From positions 1-36,889 of the forward strand of contig JADZEY010000106.1 in assembly GCA_020850315.1 (NCBI GenBank): 36,889 bases of DNA. The letters are read 5' to 3'. This DNA comes from Armatimonadota bacterium (GTDB taxonomy: Bacteria; Bacteroidota; Ignavibacteria; OLB7). The translations under genes were made by a program, and so were the position numbers. Under the pieces are notes generated by a model. The model was not told the DNA's origin. It saw nothing but the letters and a program-made list of their open reading frames with translations, and did not search any database. Of the stretch, positions 24,096 through 32,301 are shown piece after piece. Positions within the stretch are counted from its first letter, which is position 1. Every line of letters starts with the position of its first letter.

Positions 24096-24626
24096 ATGAA
24101 CAGTATCTCCAACAGCATCTCCACCATTCGGCAGGCCGTTGCCTGCGTTGCGTTGTTGTGTGGGGTGATTGCGATTGCCAGCTGTGGCAAGCCACAGCAA
24201 ACCACAATCCCAGCCGACACCGCCACCGCCGCGCAAGCCCAGAAACCAGCATCTGACCCACTTGCCATCACCCTTGACGTGCGAACCCGCACCGTTGGGT
24301 TGGAGTTTTTGGTGCGGGTGGAGCGTCGGGCCGAAGCACCCGAAGGTGAGTATCTGCCAAGCGGTGAGAACATCCGCATTGAGATTGAGAACGAGCTTGG
24401 CGAGGAATTCTGGTCATCGTCGGCGGGGAAGATGTTCACCCAAGCGATTTCCCCGGTGGAGCCGATTCGGGTTGGGGAGTTTGCCGACTACCGTGAGTAC
24501 TGGGACGGGCGGAACACCATCACCGGCGGAAGGCTTACGCAGGGGCGGTATCGCGTGATCGTCACAATCCCCGCACAACCAACGCCATACATCATTCGCG
24601 AAGATTTTACGTGGAGTGGGAACTAA
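24096..24626 (+). CDS. BsuPI-domain lipoprotein
   Basis: A 176-residue lipoprotein with an N-terminal hydrophobic segment (about 15-29) and the lipobox IASC at Cys30. A Pro/Ala/Thr-rich linker precedes a beta-sandwich domain at about 55-172. The domain resembles the intracellular proteinase inhibitor BsuPI family: LEFLVRVERRAE opening, SSSAGKMFTQAISPVEPIRVGE, and a YREYWDGRNTITGGRLTQGRYRVIVTI finish, which mimics the FlgD-Ig-like W-x-G-R pattern. A protease-inhibitor role is known for the Bacillus founder only; here an envelope role is more likely. It ends 31 bases before ribD on the same strand, so the two may be cotranscribed. Confidence 0.68.
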   Translation: MNSISNSISTIRQAVACVALLCGVIAIASCGKPQQTTIPADTATAAQAQKPASDPLAITLDVRTRTVGLEFLVRVERRAEAPEGEYLPSGENIRIEIENELGEEFWSSSAGKMFTQAISPVEPIRVGEFADYREYWDGRNTITGGRLTQGRYRVIVTIPAQPTPYIIREDFTWSGN

Positions 24627-24657
24627 CATACAGCAGACAACCGTGATCCAAAACAAC

Positions 24658-25770
24658 ATGATTGACATAGAAGAACGGGACGACACCATGATGCGCAGGG
24701 CACTGCAGATTGCCACGCGCGGCCAGGGACTGGTGAGCCCAAACCCAATGGTGGGCGCGGTGATTGCCGACCCCAACGGAAGGATTATTGCCGAGGGCGC
24801 GCACGAACAATTTGGCGGCCCACACGCCGAAGTTGCTGCCCTGGCCAACCTGCCAGAAGGAACCGATCTGAGCCAGGCAACCATGTACGTGACGCTGGAG
24901 CCATGCAACCACCACGGTAAAACTCCCCCCTGCACCGAGGCAATCATGGCCTCCGGGATCAGAAGGGTTGTGGTGGCCATGCGCGACCCCAACCCAATCG
25001 TCAGCGGGCAAGGAAACAAGCGGCTGCGGGAAGCTGGGATTGAGGTTGTGGTTGGCGTTCACGAAGCCGACGCAAAACGGTTGAACGAGGCGTACATCCA
25101 TTTCATAAAAACCGGAAGCCCGTTCATCACCCTGAAAGTAGCGCAGACATTGGATGGATTTATCGCGCTCCCCAACGGCGAATCGCAATGGATCACCGGG
25201 TTGCTTGCGCGGGAACACACCCACCGGCTTCGCGCAATGAACGACGCGGTGATGATTGGCGCAGGAACCGCACTGCACGACAACCCAGCCCTTACCGTCC
25301 GGTTCGACATCCCCGGGCGTAACCCAAAACGGGTGGTGTTGGATGAGCATCTGCACCTGCCTGATACTCTGCAGATGTTCACTGATGAATTCCGCACCAA
25401 CACCATTCTCTTCACCGATAATGACCATCTGGAAAGTGAGAAATCCCACTTGCTGCAAGCAACAGGAGTGACGGTGTATGGGGTACACCGCACCCCAAAA
25501 GGATTGAACCTGAACGAAGTGTTCACCACCCTTGGCGACCACGGGATTGCTTCGGTGATGGTGGAAGGGGGCGCGCAACTTGCCGAATCGCTGATGCGGG
25601 AAGGATTGGTTCACAAACTGAACTTGTTTATCGCGCCCAAAATGTTCGGGCATGGCATCAGCCCGTTCAAGGGCCTTGCCGTGGAGCACGTGAACGAAGC
25701 CTACCACTTCACCATTTACAAAACGGAGATGATCGGCGAGGATATGATGCTGACGGCATATCTGAAGTAG
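24658..25770 (+). CDS. ribD: Bifunctional riboflavin biosynthesis deaminase/reductase
   Basis: A cytoplasmic enzyme that performs two consecutive steps of riboflavin synthesis: deamination of the pyrimidine intermediate, then NADPH-dependent reduction of its ribosyl side chain. It is 370 residues, the normal length. The deaminase half (about 12-150) has PNPMVGAVI, the zinc-ligand and proton-shuttle motif PHAEVAAL and PCNHHGKTPPCTEAI. The reductase half (about 152-368) has KVAQTLDGFIA, GAGTALHDNPALTVR and MVEGGAQLAESLM. ATG 24658 is chosen since the conserved part begins about 10 residues later; a GTG at 24616 would overlap the preceding gene. No ribB, ribE or FMN riboswitch is seen nearby, so the pathway is scattered. 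Confidence 0.95.
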   Translation: MIDIEERDDTMMRRALQIATRGQGLVSPNPMVGAVIADPNGRIIAEGAHEQFGGPHAEVAALANLPEGTDLSQATMYVTLEPCNHHGKTPPCTEAIMASGIRRVVVAMRDPNPIVSGQGNKRLREAGIEVVVGVHEADAKRLNEAYIHFIKTGSPFITLKVAQTLDGFIALPNGESQWITGLLAREHTHRLRAMNDAVMIGAGTALHDNPALTVRFDIPGRNPKRVVLDEHLHLPDTLQMFTDEFRTNTILFTDNDHLESEKSHLLQATGVTVYGVHRTPKGLNLNEVFTTLGDHGIASVMVEGGAQLAESLMREGLVHKLNLFIAPKMFGHGISPFKGLAVEHVNEAYHFTIYKTEMIGEDMMLTAYLK

Positions 25771-25846
25771 CGATGGAAATTGGAAAAAAGGGGTTGATGT
25801 TTGGTACTTGATGCTCGGCATCTCCCCCCTCCCTCTTCTTCCCAAC

Positions 25847-25873
25847 CACTGACCACTGACCACTAACCACTTC
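25847..25873 (+). repeat. Short heptanucleotide array (CCACTGA/CCACTAA)
   Basis: Units CCACTGA, CCACTGA, CCACTAA, CCACTTC follow each other directly in the 132-base gap after ribD. The period matches the longer arrays in the window. Confidence 0.65.
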
Positions 25874-25902
25874 CTACCTTGTCACTGCGCCACAGATTTC
25901 GG

Positions 25903-27951
25903 ATGGATGCACGCCGCTGGGGGCTGATCTTGGCGGCTGCGGTGGGGGTTGCGATCTTCTCGCAATACTCCCAGGATCTGCCACAGTTCGACGTGGTCGA
26001 GGTGGCAATGAACGACCAGAATTTCACCGATCTGGTGCTGCAAACACGGGGTGAGCTTCCAATTGACACCAACATCCGCGTGCTTACCTACAGCCGCTCG
26101 CTGTTCGACAGCAGCGACCGCGTGGATCGCGCTATGCTTGCCACCCAACTTGCCGCGCTGTTGGATCTGAAGCCCCGTGTGGTGGCTGTTGATTTTCTGC
26201 TGGAAGACGAACGTCCCGAATCCCCCGACGGCGATGCAATGCTTGCCGCATTGATTGAGGCACACCCCAATTTGATCTTCGGCATCTTCTACGAGGATAG
26301 CCTGAAACGATTCCGCCTCCCCCCTTCCGCGTTCAAACTTACCGGCGCGCAGCTTGGCTGCATCAACCTTCAGCCCGACGACGACAAAACCATCCGCACC
26401 TACACCGTGCTGTGGGGCGAACCCGATTCCGTGAAATTTGAATCGTTCGACGTGAAAATTGCCCGCGCCGTGGATAGCAACGCCGCAGCAGTGGCCACCT
26501 CCTTCTCGCAAAAAACGTTTGTGATTGATTACGCCGGTGGAATCGGCGAGGAATCCGAAACCGACAACGCAATCGGGAAGCAGATATTCCCCACGCTTCC
26601 GCTCGAGGCGGTGTTTGCCGCAGCAATGTCGGGCGATAGCGGCGCGGTGGAAGCGTTCCGTTCGCAGCTTGCGGGGAAGGCGGTGATGGTGGGCTATGCC
26701 GACATCCGCAACTCCCAAATCACCTCCGTTGTTGACCGCTTTTTCACCCCGCTGAAAAATGGGAAGAACGCGCTTCCCGATATGCACGGCGTGGCTATCC
26801 ATGCCAACGTTGTCAACACCATTTTGCAAGGCAGAGTTGTGGAAGTAGTGGCTCCATACGTGAACATCCTTGTGGGGATTGGGATGGCGGTCCTGTTCCT
26901 GCTGCTGCGTTCCCGAATCGGCAGCCTGCGCCGCCCAACCTTGCGGACCATCAGCCAGTACTCACTTTTCTTTCTGTTCCTGTTTTTGGCAATCCTGCTT
27001 CCGGTGATTGCCTTCCGCTACACTACCTACAAGTTCTCCATCTACACCCCGTTTACTGCGGTGCTGCTGGCAATCCCAGCGTTTGAGTTACTGCAAAAAA
27101 TCCTGGAGTTAAGCCGCGACATCAACCGCCGCCGCCGTGCAAAAAAAATCCGGTTGGGGTGGCTGCGCGAGCAAATCTTCGACATTCTTCAGGCCGGCCC
27201 GGTGGAGCAGCAGTACATGCAGGCGTTGCACTTCCTTCGGTTGCAGTTTCATCTTGCGTGCGCCGCGCTGTTCCACGAATCGGTGGAGCGCGGAACCATC
27301 AGCTTCCCCAGCCTGACGATTGCTTCCCCAACGCCGCAGCGGATGTTTGCCGGGGCGCGTTCGCAACAAGAACAGTTGAACCTTGCCGGAAGCGATGCCC
27401 GACATGGCGCGGCAATTATTGAGATGATGGCACACTACCCGCACATCGTCCAGGAGCTTCGGCTTTCGCGCTCATTCTACATTGCCCTGAACGAAGTCCG
27501 CCGGCAAACCGCCGTTAGCATCGCAGCAGAAGAATCGGCAGCAACGGCGGCGCATCCAACCGGCGAGGAGACCTCGGCCGCCGATTACATTGACCTTGCG
27601 CTGACTGCCTTAACCGGAGAAGGGGGAAGCCGCAAGAACTTCGACGTGCTGTATGCCGAGATTGAACGGTTTGTGACCCAAGCCGAAGCCACATTGATGG
27701 AGGAGGCTCGCGACTATCAATCGCTGTTGGAGCATGGTCCCATCTTCTACCCGTACACCATCAGCTGCCGCTGCCGTTTGCACCAAACGGATGAACTGTT
27801 CATCTACTTCAACGAGCAAGAGGACACCAACGAGCGGGACGATTTTTTTGATTTGGTGTATGGTGGCCGCACCATTCGTTGCCAGCCGGAACGCCATCCC
27901 GGGCTGACCGAGGTGCGCAACTACCGTCTGCGGCTTCGGTCGGCTGAGTGA
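25903..27951 (+). CDS. CHASE2-domain membrane sensor with unrecognised cytoplasmic output
   Basis: A 682-residue membrane protein. After an N-terminal helix (about 6-23) comes an extracytoplasmic CHASE2 domain (about 30-310): VVAVDFLLEDERPES, a conserved stretch ending in the AGKAVMVGYAD region, and LPDMHGVAIHANVVNTIL near the end. Three helices (about 318-336, 350-371, 377-398) lead into a basic segment RRRRAKKIRL. CHASE2 normally senses an unknown signal for a cyclase, kinase or GGDEF domain, but the remaining about 280 residues show none of these. They contain mainly helices, then a terminal part with CRCRLHQTDELFIYF. ATG 25903 is preferred over a TTG at 25879, which lies within a TACCTTGT box that may be the promoter. 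It ends one base from the convergent mcrC gene. Confidence 0.72.
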   Translation: MDARRWGLILAAAVGVAIFSQYSQDLPQFDVVEVAMNDQNFTDLVLQTRGELPIDTNIRVLTYSRSLFDSSDRVDRAMLATQLAALLDLKPRVVAVDFLLEDERPESPDGDAMLAALIEAHPNLIFGIFYEDSLKRFRLPPSAFKLTGAQLGCINLQPDDDKTIRTYTVLWGEPDSVKFESFDVKIARAVDSNAAAVATSFSQKTFVIDYAGGIGEESETDNAIGKQIFPTLPLEAVFAAAMSGDSGAVEAFRSQLAGKAVMVGYADIRNSQITSVVDRFFTPLKNGKNALPDMHGVAIHANVVNTILQGRVVEVVAPYVNILVGIGMAVLFLLLRSRIGSLRRPTLRTISQYSLFFLFLFLAILLPVIAFRYTTYKFSIYTPFTAVLLAIPAFELLQKILELSRDINRRRRAKKIRLGWLREQIFDILQAGPVEQQYMQALHFLRLQFHLACAALFHESVERGTISFPSLTIASPTPQRMFAGARSQQEQLNLAGSDARHGAAIIEMMAHYPHIVQELRLSRSFYIALNEVRRQTAVSIAAEESAATAAHPTGEETSAADYIDLALTALTGEGGSRKNFDVLYAEIERFVTQAEATLMEEARDYQSLLEHGPIFYPYTISCRCRLHQTDELFIYFNEQEDTNERDDFFDLVYGGRTIRCQPERHPGLTEVRNYRLRLRSAE

Positions 27952-27952
27952 T

Positions 27953-29152
27953 TCACGCAGGCGATTCGCTAAGCAGCAGAAGCAACTCCTCCAGCATCCT
28001 TCTTCCCCCCTTCTCAATATCCGTTGCGATATCGAACGCCACGGTTCGGATAGCGATTTCACTTTGGCCATATCGCCCATTGAACGGGCGGCGTAGCTGG
28101 GTTGGATAGATCAGCACCGCGCTGGCGCAACCACGCGCAACGGAGTAGGCAACAACCTGCTGAAGGTCATCAGGGGAAGGGGAATCGGCGGTTTTATACT
28201 TGGTGTCAATCACCAACAACGGGCGATTGCTTGCGGCATTGTAGATCACCATGTCCAACGTTATCGGGAACGCTCCGGCAGCATCCACCGCCACACGCTC
28301 CTGCGCAACCAAGCGATACTCAGCCGGCAGATGCGCCAACAACCACTGAGCAACGAACAGTTCAAACAACCGCCCCATGTTCACCAAAAACGGGATCATG
28401 GTGCGGTCGCCAAGCTGGTGGGTTGGGCCGGAGTGCTCCAAGAAAAAACGGCAGAGCGCGTGCAGAAGTTGATAATCTTGATTGATCCGGGTGTAGTGGC
28501 GGTTGATGCAATCGCTTGGCTGGCATGGCATTGGGGTTGCCGCCCCCGCAAACCGATGCAACGCCGTGCGGATTAATCCGGAAGCATCCCTGCTCAAACG
28601 ATGCCGCGCCAACATCTGCAGAGTGAAGGCGATAATCTGGTTATCCTTGCAATCGGTTGTCCGTTCTTGGAACCGTGAGGTTGGCGGGTGGCGGTGCGGG
28701 GCGCGCCAGTTTTCCGGAAGGTCAATCCGCCCCCGAACAACAGGTGATTGCTGGGTGTGTGCCAGATATGGGCGGTGCAAGCCAATCCGCGCTCTGTCCA
28801 GCACCCGTTTTGCGAAGATGATTGCAAGCTGCTGGAACATCTCATCAATCGCACCAAACGCCGCCACACCATCCAACAGATGAAAGCTGTTCAGCCGATA
28901 CGCATACTCCAACATCCCGAAGATATTGGCCACCGGCGTTTTGGGTTGCAACATCACCCGCAGCTCGGCATCAACAACAATGCCCCCCACCCACCCTTGC
29001 GACTTCAGCACCCATTGGTTGTTGGTGGTTAGCGATGGCCCCATCACCGCCACATAGTTGCCGTAGCGTTGCCACAGCGTAGCCCCCTGGCCGCTGGTTA
29101 TCTGCTGGCAAGCAAGCCGGGTTTCTTCATGCTCATGGACGGTGATGGTCAT
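27953..29152 (-). CDS. McrC-family nuclease subunit, without McrB
   Basis: A 399-residue member of the McrC family, the PD-(D/E)XK nuclease partner of the McrB GTPase in 5-methylcytosine restriction. Visible features are the family-typical N-terminal beta region (GWVGGIVVDAELRVMLQPK), NIFGMLEYAY, the RGRIDLPENW segment and TTDCKDNQIIAFTL. The catalytic block TLDMVIYN ... LLVIDTKYK supplies the acidic residue and the D-x-K pair. No McrB-like AAA+ gene occurs anywhere in the window. The gene upstream in the same direction, 48 bases away, encodes a metallo-hydrolase. Either the GTPase is elsewhere or this is a free-standing nuclease with another role. It is codon-balanced like its neighbours, without obvious foreign composition. 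Confidence 0.75.
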   Translation of the reverse strand: MTITVHEHEETRLACQQITSGQGATLWQRYGNYVAVMGPSLTTNNQWVLKSQGWVGGIVVDAELRVMLQPKTPVANIFGMLEYAYRLNSFHLLDGVAAFGAIDEMFQQLAIIFAKRVLDRARIGLHRPYLAHTQQSPVVRGRIDLPENWRAPHRHPPTSRFQERTTDCKDNQIIAFTLQMLARHRLSRDASGLIRTALHRFAGAATPMPCQPSDCINRHYTRINQDYQLLHALCRFFLEHSGPTHQLGDRTMIPFLVNMGRLFELFVAQWLLAHLPAEYRLVAQERVAVDAAGAFPITLDMVIYNAASNRPLLVIDTKYKTADSPSPDDLQQVVAYSVARGCASAVLIYPTQLRRPFNGRYGQSEIAIRTVAFDIATDIEKGGRRMLEELLLLLSESPA

Positions 29153-29200
29153 GTGGTTGCCGGGAATCAGTTGCCGGGAACATTGTTTACTGCTTGCTGG

Positions 29201-29947
29201 CTACTCCACCTGAACAGAATAGCCATCGGTTGCTGCGATAACCTGAACCGCTGGCGTTGAAGCGGGGACTGTGAGGAGTCCCGGGGGAATGTGAGTAAAA
29301 ACCACACGCCGCACACCCGCCAGTTCGGCCATTTCCACCACGGCCTGAAGGTTCACGTGCGCTGATTCGCACACCAGCAGGCTGCACCCCTTCAGCTTCC
29401 CCCGCAAGTCCTCCTCGCTCCCCAAATCTTGCGATAGATAGACGGCTTCAACTCCATTTTTTTCCAGCAAAAAACTGACGGCTGTTGGGCAAACACCAGC
29501 GCGTTCGGCCAATGCTTCCACCTGATGAAGGTGAGTGTTTGGTATCGGCAAACACCGCCAATCATCGGGCAGCGCAAACGGGGCAAGCGGCTTCCATTCG
29601 ATTGCAAAGCTGAGGCGTTCGGGGAACAAGTGGGAGTGGAGCGCGGATTGCTGCAAGAAAGCAAGCGCGGTAGGGTGAGCAAGAATGGTGAGGGGGGATT
29701 TTCGTTTGGCCACGGCAAGCGCGGTCAGCAATCCGGGAAGCCCGCACCAGTGGTCGGCATGGGTGTGGCTGATGGCAACGGTGATGATGTGGGACAGGTC
29801 AACTCCATCGCGCAGCATCGCCTGTGCGGCACCTTCGCCAGCATCAAACAGCACAACGGCTCCGTTGCTGAAGGTGGCGGTTAGCGCGCTGGCACAACGT
29901 TCGGCAGAAGGAATGCCGGCTCCGGTTCCGTGAAGTATCAGCTGCAT
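29201..29947 (-). CDS. RNase Z-like metallo-beta-lactamase-fold hydrolase
   Basis: A 248-residue MBL-fold protein. GTGAGIPSAERCASA near the start is the glycine-rich opening of RNase Z/arylsulfatase-like members. Metal ligands are seen in SHTHADHWCGL (HxHxDH, about 61-66), PNTHLHQ, SQDLGSEEDL (bridging Asp) and VFTHIPPG (last His). Members act on tRNA 3' ends, other nucleic acids or small esters. It is shorter than typical tRNase Z (about 300) and no clear exosite arm is visible, so the substrate is open. It sits between a SPOR gene (75 bases upstream) and mcrC (48 bases downstream), all in one direction, so cotranscription is possible. Confidence 0.75.
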   Translation of the reverse strand: MQLILHGTGAGIPSAERCASALTATFSNGAVVLFDAGEGAAQAMLRDGVDLSHIITVAISHTHADHWCGLPGLLTALAVAKRKSPLTILAHPTALAFLQQSALHSHLFPERLSFAIEWKPLAPFALPDDWRCLPIPNTHLHQVEALAERAGVCPTAVSFLLEKNGVEAVYLSQDLGSEEDLRGKLKGCSLLVCESAHVNLQAVVEMAELAGVRRVVFTHIPPGLLTVPASTPAVQVIAATDGYSVQVE

Positions 29948-30022
29948 AGGTGGTTGCGTTGTTCTCGTGTGCGTGTGCGTGTTCGTCTGCGGCTTCCCCC
30001 CTCCTTCTCACGGATCACACCA

Positions 30023-31096
30023 TCACTCCACTTTCACGATAAATGCTTGGCAGCCGCAGGCCTCGGCAATCTCTGCTTTCCGGTTGCTAGCATCATCCAG
30101 CGTTGGATAGGGGCCGACAATCACTGCGTATTGCTTCTTTCCATCAATAAATTTCGGCAAGGCATAGACTTGCAGTTTTTTTTGCTGAAGCTCGGTAAGC
30201 TGTGGCTGGGCGGCTTCCTTGGATGGGAAGACACCAACTTGCAAGGCATATCCACGCAGCTTGCTGAGCACGGTGTCGGATGCGGGTTTCGATGCCGATG
30301 TTTTGGATGCCCCGGTTGGCGGCTTGGTGGAGGACGTTGGCTTCGCAGTGGTTTTGGATGAACTCGGCTTTGTGGCCGTCGGTTTGGTTGTGGACGAAGC
30401 CTTCGGCGTTGTTGGCTTGGTTGACGAAGAAGTAGAAGTTGATTTTTTGGCGGAACTTGTTGCCGTGCTTGTTTTTTTGGTTGTTGATGTTGTTGATGTT
30501 TTCGCCGTGGTTGCTGGCTTTGTGGTCTTTGCGGTGTCGCGCCGGACTGCCGATTGCCCTGCCGATTGCGCTGGCTTGCGAACCTGCGAGCGCACCGTAT
30601 CGTTTTTTGTGGAAGCCCCAGTTTTTGGAGCCACTGCCGGGGCATCCGGCAGTTTCCAATCTTTAATTCCGGCAATGGAATCCTGCATTGCCGAAGCAAG
30701 CGGCGAGCGGGGATAGTTCGATTTCAGCATTGCCAGCCAAGTGTGCGCCCCCAACGAATCACGGTTGGCAGCATAGCGTTGCACTAACGCTGCGGCGGCA
30801 TCATCGCTCCAAGCCCCCCCAGGCTCCAGCGCGATAACTTCGCGGTACAGGTTCAGCGAGCGGTCGTCGGGGGTCATCTCCCCGCGCACAAACAGCACCA
30901 CCGGAACAAACCGTGCTTGGCGATCCGATTTCAAGCGGTCAATCAGTTTGTAGGCACTGTCGCGCTTCCCCTTATCTCCACTTTCGTACAGCTTCAGAAT
31001 AGCAAGGGATTGTTCCTGGTAGGCTTCCTGCGCCGATGCGTTGTTGGTGGCAATCAAGCATACCAGCAGGGCAAGCATCACGGTCGTTCTTTTCAT
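30023..31096 (-). CDS. SPOR-domain cell-envelope protein
   Basis: A 357-residue exported protein. The signal peptide (MKRTTVMLALLVCLIATNNASA) is followed by a helical, TPR-like region (about 25-145, SLAILKLYESGDKGKRDSAY, VLFVRGEMTPDDRSLNLYRE). A long low-complexity linker rich in Thr, Ser, Lys and Pro (about 150-275) follows. The C-terminal SPOR domain (about 280-357) has LRGYALQVGVFPSKEAAQPQ and YAVIVGPYPTLDDA. SPOR domains bind denuded peptidoglycan at division sites, so the protein probably spans the periplasm to bind the wall. The repeats of TKK/STK in the linker produce a misleading open frame on the other strand. ATG 31096 is chosen because it starts the signal peptide; an upstream in-frame start would add eleven residues. 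Confidence 0.82.
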   Translation of the reverse strand: MKRTTVMLALLVCLIATNNASAQEAYQEQSLAILKLYESGDKGKRDSAYKLIDRLKSDRQARFVPVVLFVRGEMTPDDRSLNLYREVIALEPGGAWSDDAAAALVQRYAANRDSLGAHTWLAMLKSNYPRSPLASAMQDSIAGIKDWKLPDAPAVAPKTGASTKNDTVRSQVRKPAQSAGQSAVRRDTAKTTKPATTAKTSTTSTTKKTSTATSSAKKSTSTSSSTKPTTPKASSTTKPTATKPSSSKTTAKPTSSTKPPTGASKTSASKPASDTVLSKLRGYALQVGVFPSKEAAQPQLTELQQKKLQVYALPKFIDGKKQYAVIVGPYPTLDDASNRKAEIAEACGCQAFIVKVE

Positions 31097-31190
31097 GCGT
31101 TTCGGTGTTGTGTGTTCTTGGGGCATCAATCAACCTACGGTTGAATTCCATGCTGCTGTGCCATCCTCTGGTTCATGGCAGCCTGGGGAG

Positions 31191-31604
31191 TTAGCGATGG
31201 AAGTGGCCCGATGCTTCCGGCTGATAGACGATCTGCTCAATGCGGATACGCCGAATGCCCGCCGGCACCGACCACTCGATGATATCCCCCTTGGAGTATC
31301 CCAGAATCGCCGTGCCAATCGGGGCAAGGATAGAAATAGCCCCGGTTTCGATGTTGGCATCCTTGGGGAACACCAACGCATAGTTCATTTCTTCGCCGGT
31401 ATCAACATCCCGAAGGATCACCCGTGAGTTCATGGTGACAACGTCGGGGGAAACATCCTTGGATTCCACGATCTCGGCCCTTGCAAGCTCCTGGGCAAGT
31501 TTCTCCAAGTCCTTTCTTGTTTGGCTGCCGAACTCACGGACCACCCCAATCAACTCCTTCAGGCGTTTTCGGTCGGCTTCGGTAATGCAAATTGTTCTTG
31601 ACAT
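31191..31604 (-). CDS. GreA/GreB-like transcription factor of the Rnk type
   Basis: A 137-residue cytoplasmic protein. A short N-terminal coiled coil (SQTRKDLEKLAQELARAEIV) is followed by a GreA C-terminal-type domain: VTMNSRVILRDVDTGEEMNYALVFPKDAN, ILAPIGTAILGYSKGDIIEWSVPAG. This is the layout of the Rnk/regulator of nucleoside diphosphate kinase group, which binds RNA polymerase near the secondary channel but lacks a long cleavage-stimulating coiled coil. It probably modulates transcription rather than rescuing backtracked polymerase. It starts 34 bases after the restriction endonuclease stop and might be read from that operon, or from a promoter not recognised here. Confidence 0.85.
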   Translation of the reverse strand: MSRTICITEADRKRLKELIGVVREFGSQTRKDLEKLAQELARAEIVESKDVSPDVVTMNSRVILRDVDTGEEMNYALVFPKDANIETGAISILAPIGTAILGYSKGDIIEWSVPAGIRRIRIEQIVYQPEASGHFHR

Positions 31605-31638
31605 GATTGGTCTGGTTTTGGGATTGGGTTATTGAGGG

Positions 31639-32301
31639 TTACTCGTTGGGTTTATGTTCCCAGAACGCCCGAACATCTTCGAAGTACGATGCCCGTTCGC
31701 CAATTTTCGCGATTTCTCTGGGATAGAACTCACGCATAATATCACAGAGCTCTATCATCCATTGCTTTCGGGGGTAGCCATGGTTCACCGTCACATTGTT
31801 TGAGTTAGCTATTTGGATTTGCCCCCAACCAAGTGCTCCGATTGTTAAGCAGTTCCAGCCAAGAAATTCAATCGGCACAAAAGCAACGTCGGTTACTGTT
31901 ACCACCATGCCTTCAACGTTGTAGCTAATCAGAAGCACGGTGAAGAAGTTCGTGTCATCTTTGTAGAATCGTGCCAACCGCTCCACCGAAGTCAAGTTCG
32001 GCATATTGAATTGGGCATCGGTTCTGTGCGTCTTGACATCAACGATGTAGTACGCCCCCTCGTGATCCTTGAATGCAAGGTCAGCCATGGCCCGGCGCGA
32101 GAACTCCGAGGAGTACTCGGCACAATGGCCACCAAGAATCTCACCGAAAGAATCGGTCACAATGCTCTCGATGGCATCCCCAACAGCACGTGGGCTTTGT
32201 GCGGTTCTCTCCGTTAAAAATCCCTTGCTGTTGTTGATAAGATCACAAATCCCCCGCTGAACAGCCTTGTAGTCATTGGAATGGAACAGTAAGCTTTTCA
32301 T
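31639..32301 (-). CDS. Type II restriction endonuclease, HincII/EcoRV-like PD-(D/E)XK
   Basis: A 220-residue predicted restriction endonuclease. RAMADLAF (Asp74) and YYIVDVKTHR (Asp88, Lys90) form a D-x13-D-x-K catalytic set. An early acidic helix GDAIESIV, the MPNLTSVERLARF segment after the catalytic lysine, and the C-terminal GWGQIQIAN ... YPRKQW stretch follow the same order as the remembered sequence of HincII, suggesting a blunt-cutting dimer of that fold. Recognition sequence cannot be predicted. Its ATG overlaps the methyltransferase stop by ATGA, so it is translationally coupled and made after the protecting enzyme. Sampled lines are near 47-50% G+C, against about 60% in adjacent genes, a sign of transfer. 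Confidence 0.75.
   Translation of the reverse strand: MKSLLFHSNDYKAVQRGICDLINNSKGFLTERTAQSPRAVGDAIESIVTDSFGEILGGHCAEYSSEFSRRAMADLAFKDHEGAYYIVDVKTHRTDAQFNMPNLTSVERLARFYKDDTNFFTVLLISYNVEGMVVTVTDVAFVPIEFLGWNCLTIGALGWGQIQIANSNNVTVNHGYPRKQWMIELCDIMREFYPREIAKIGERASYFEDVRAFWEHKPNE

Noticed and set aside
24607-25863. 418-codon open frame on the minus strand
   Set aside because: Antisense shadow of ribD, whose deaminase and reductase motifs are complete.
30219-30716. Val/Asp-rich plus-strand frame that looks like a hydrophobic or calcium-binding repeat protein
   Set aside because: It is the reverse reading of the Thr/Ser/Lys/Pro linker of the SPOR protein.
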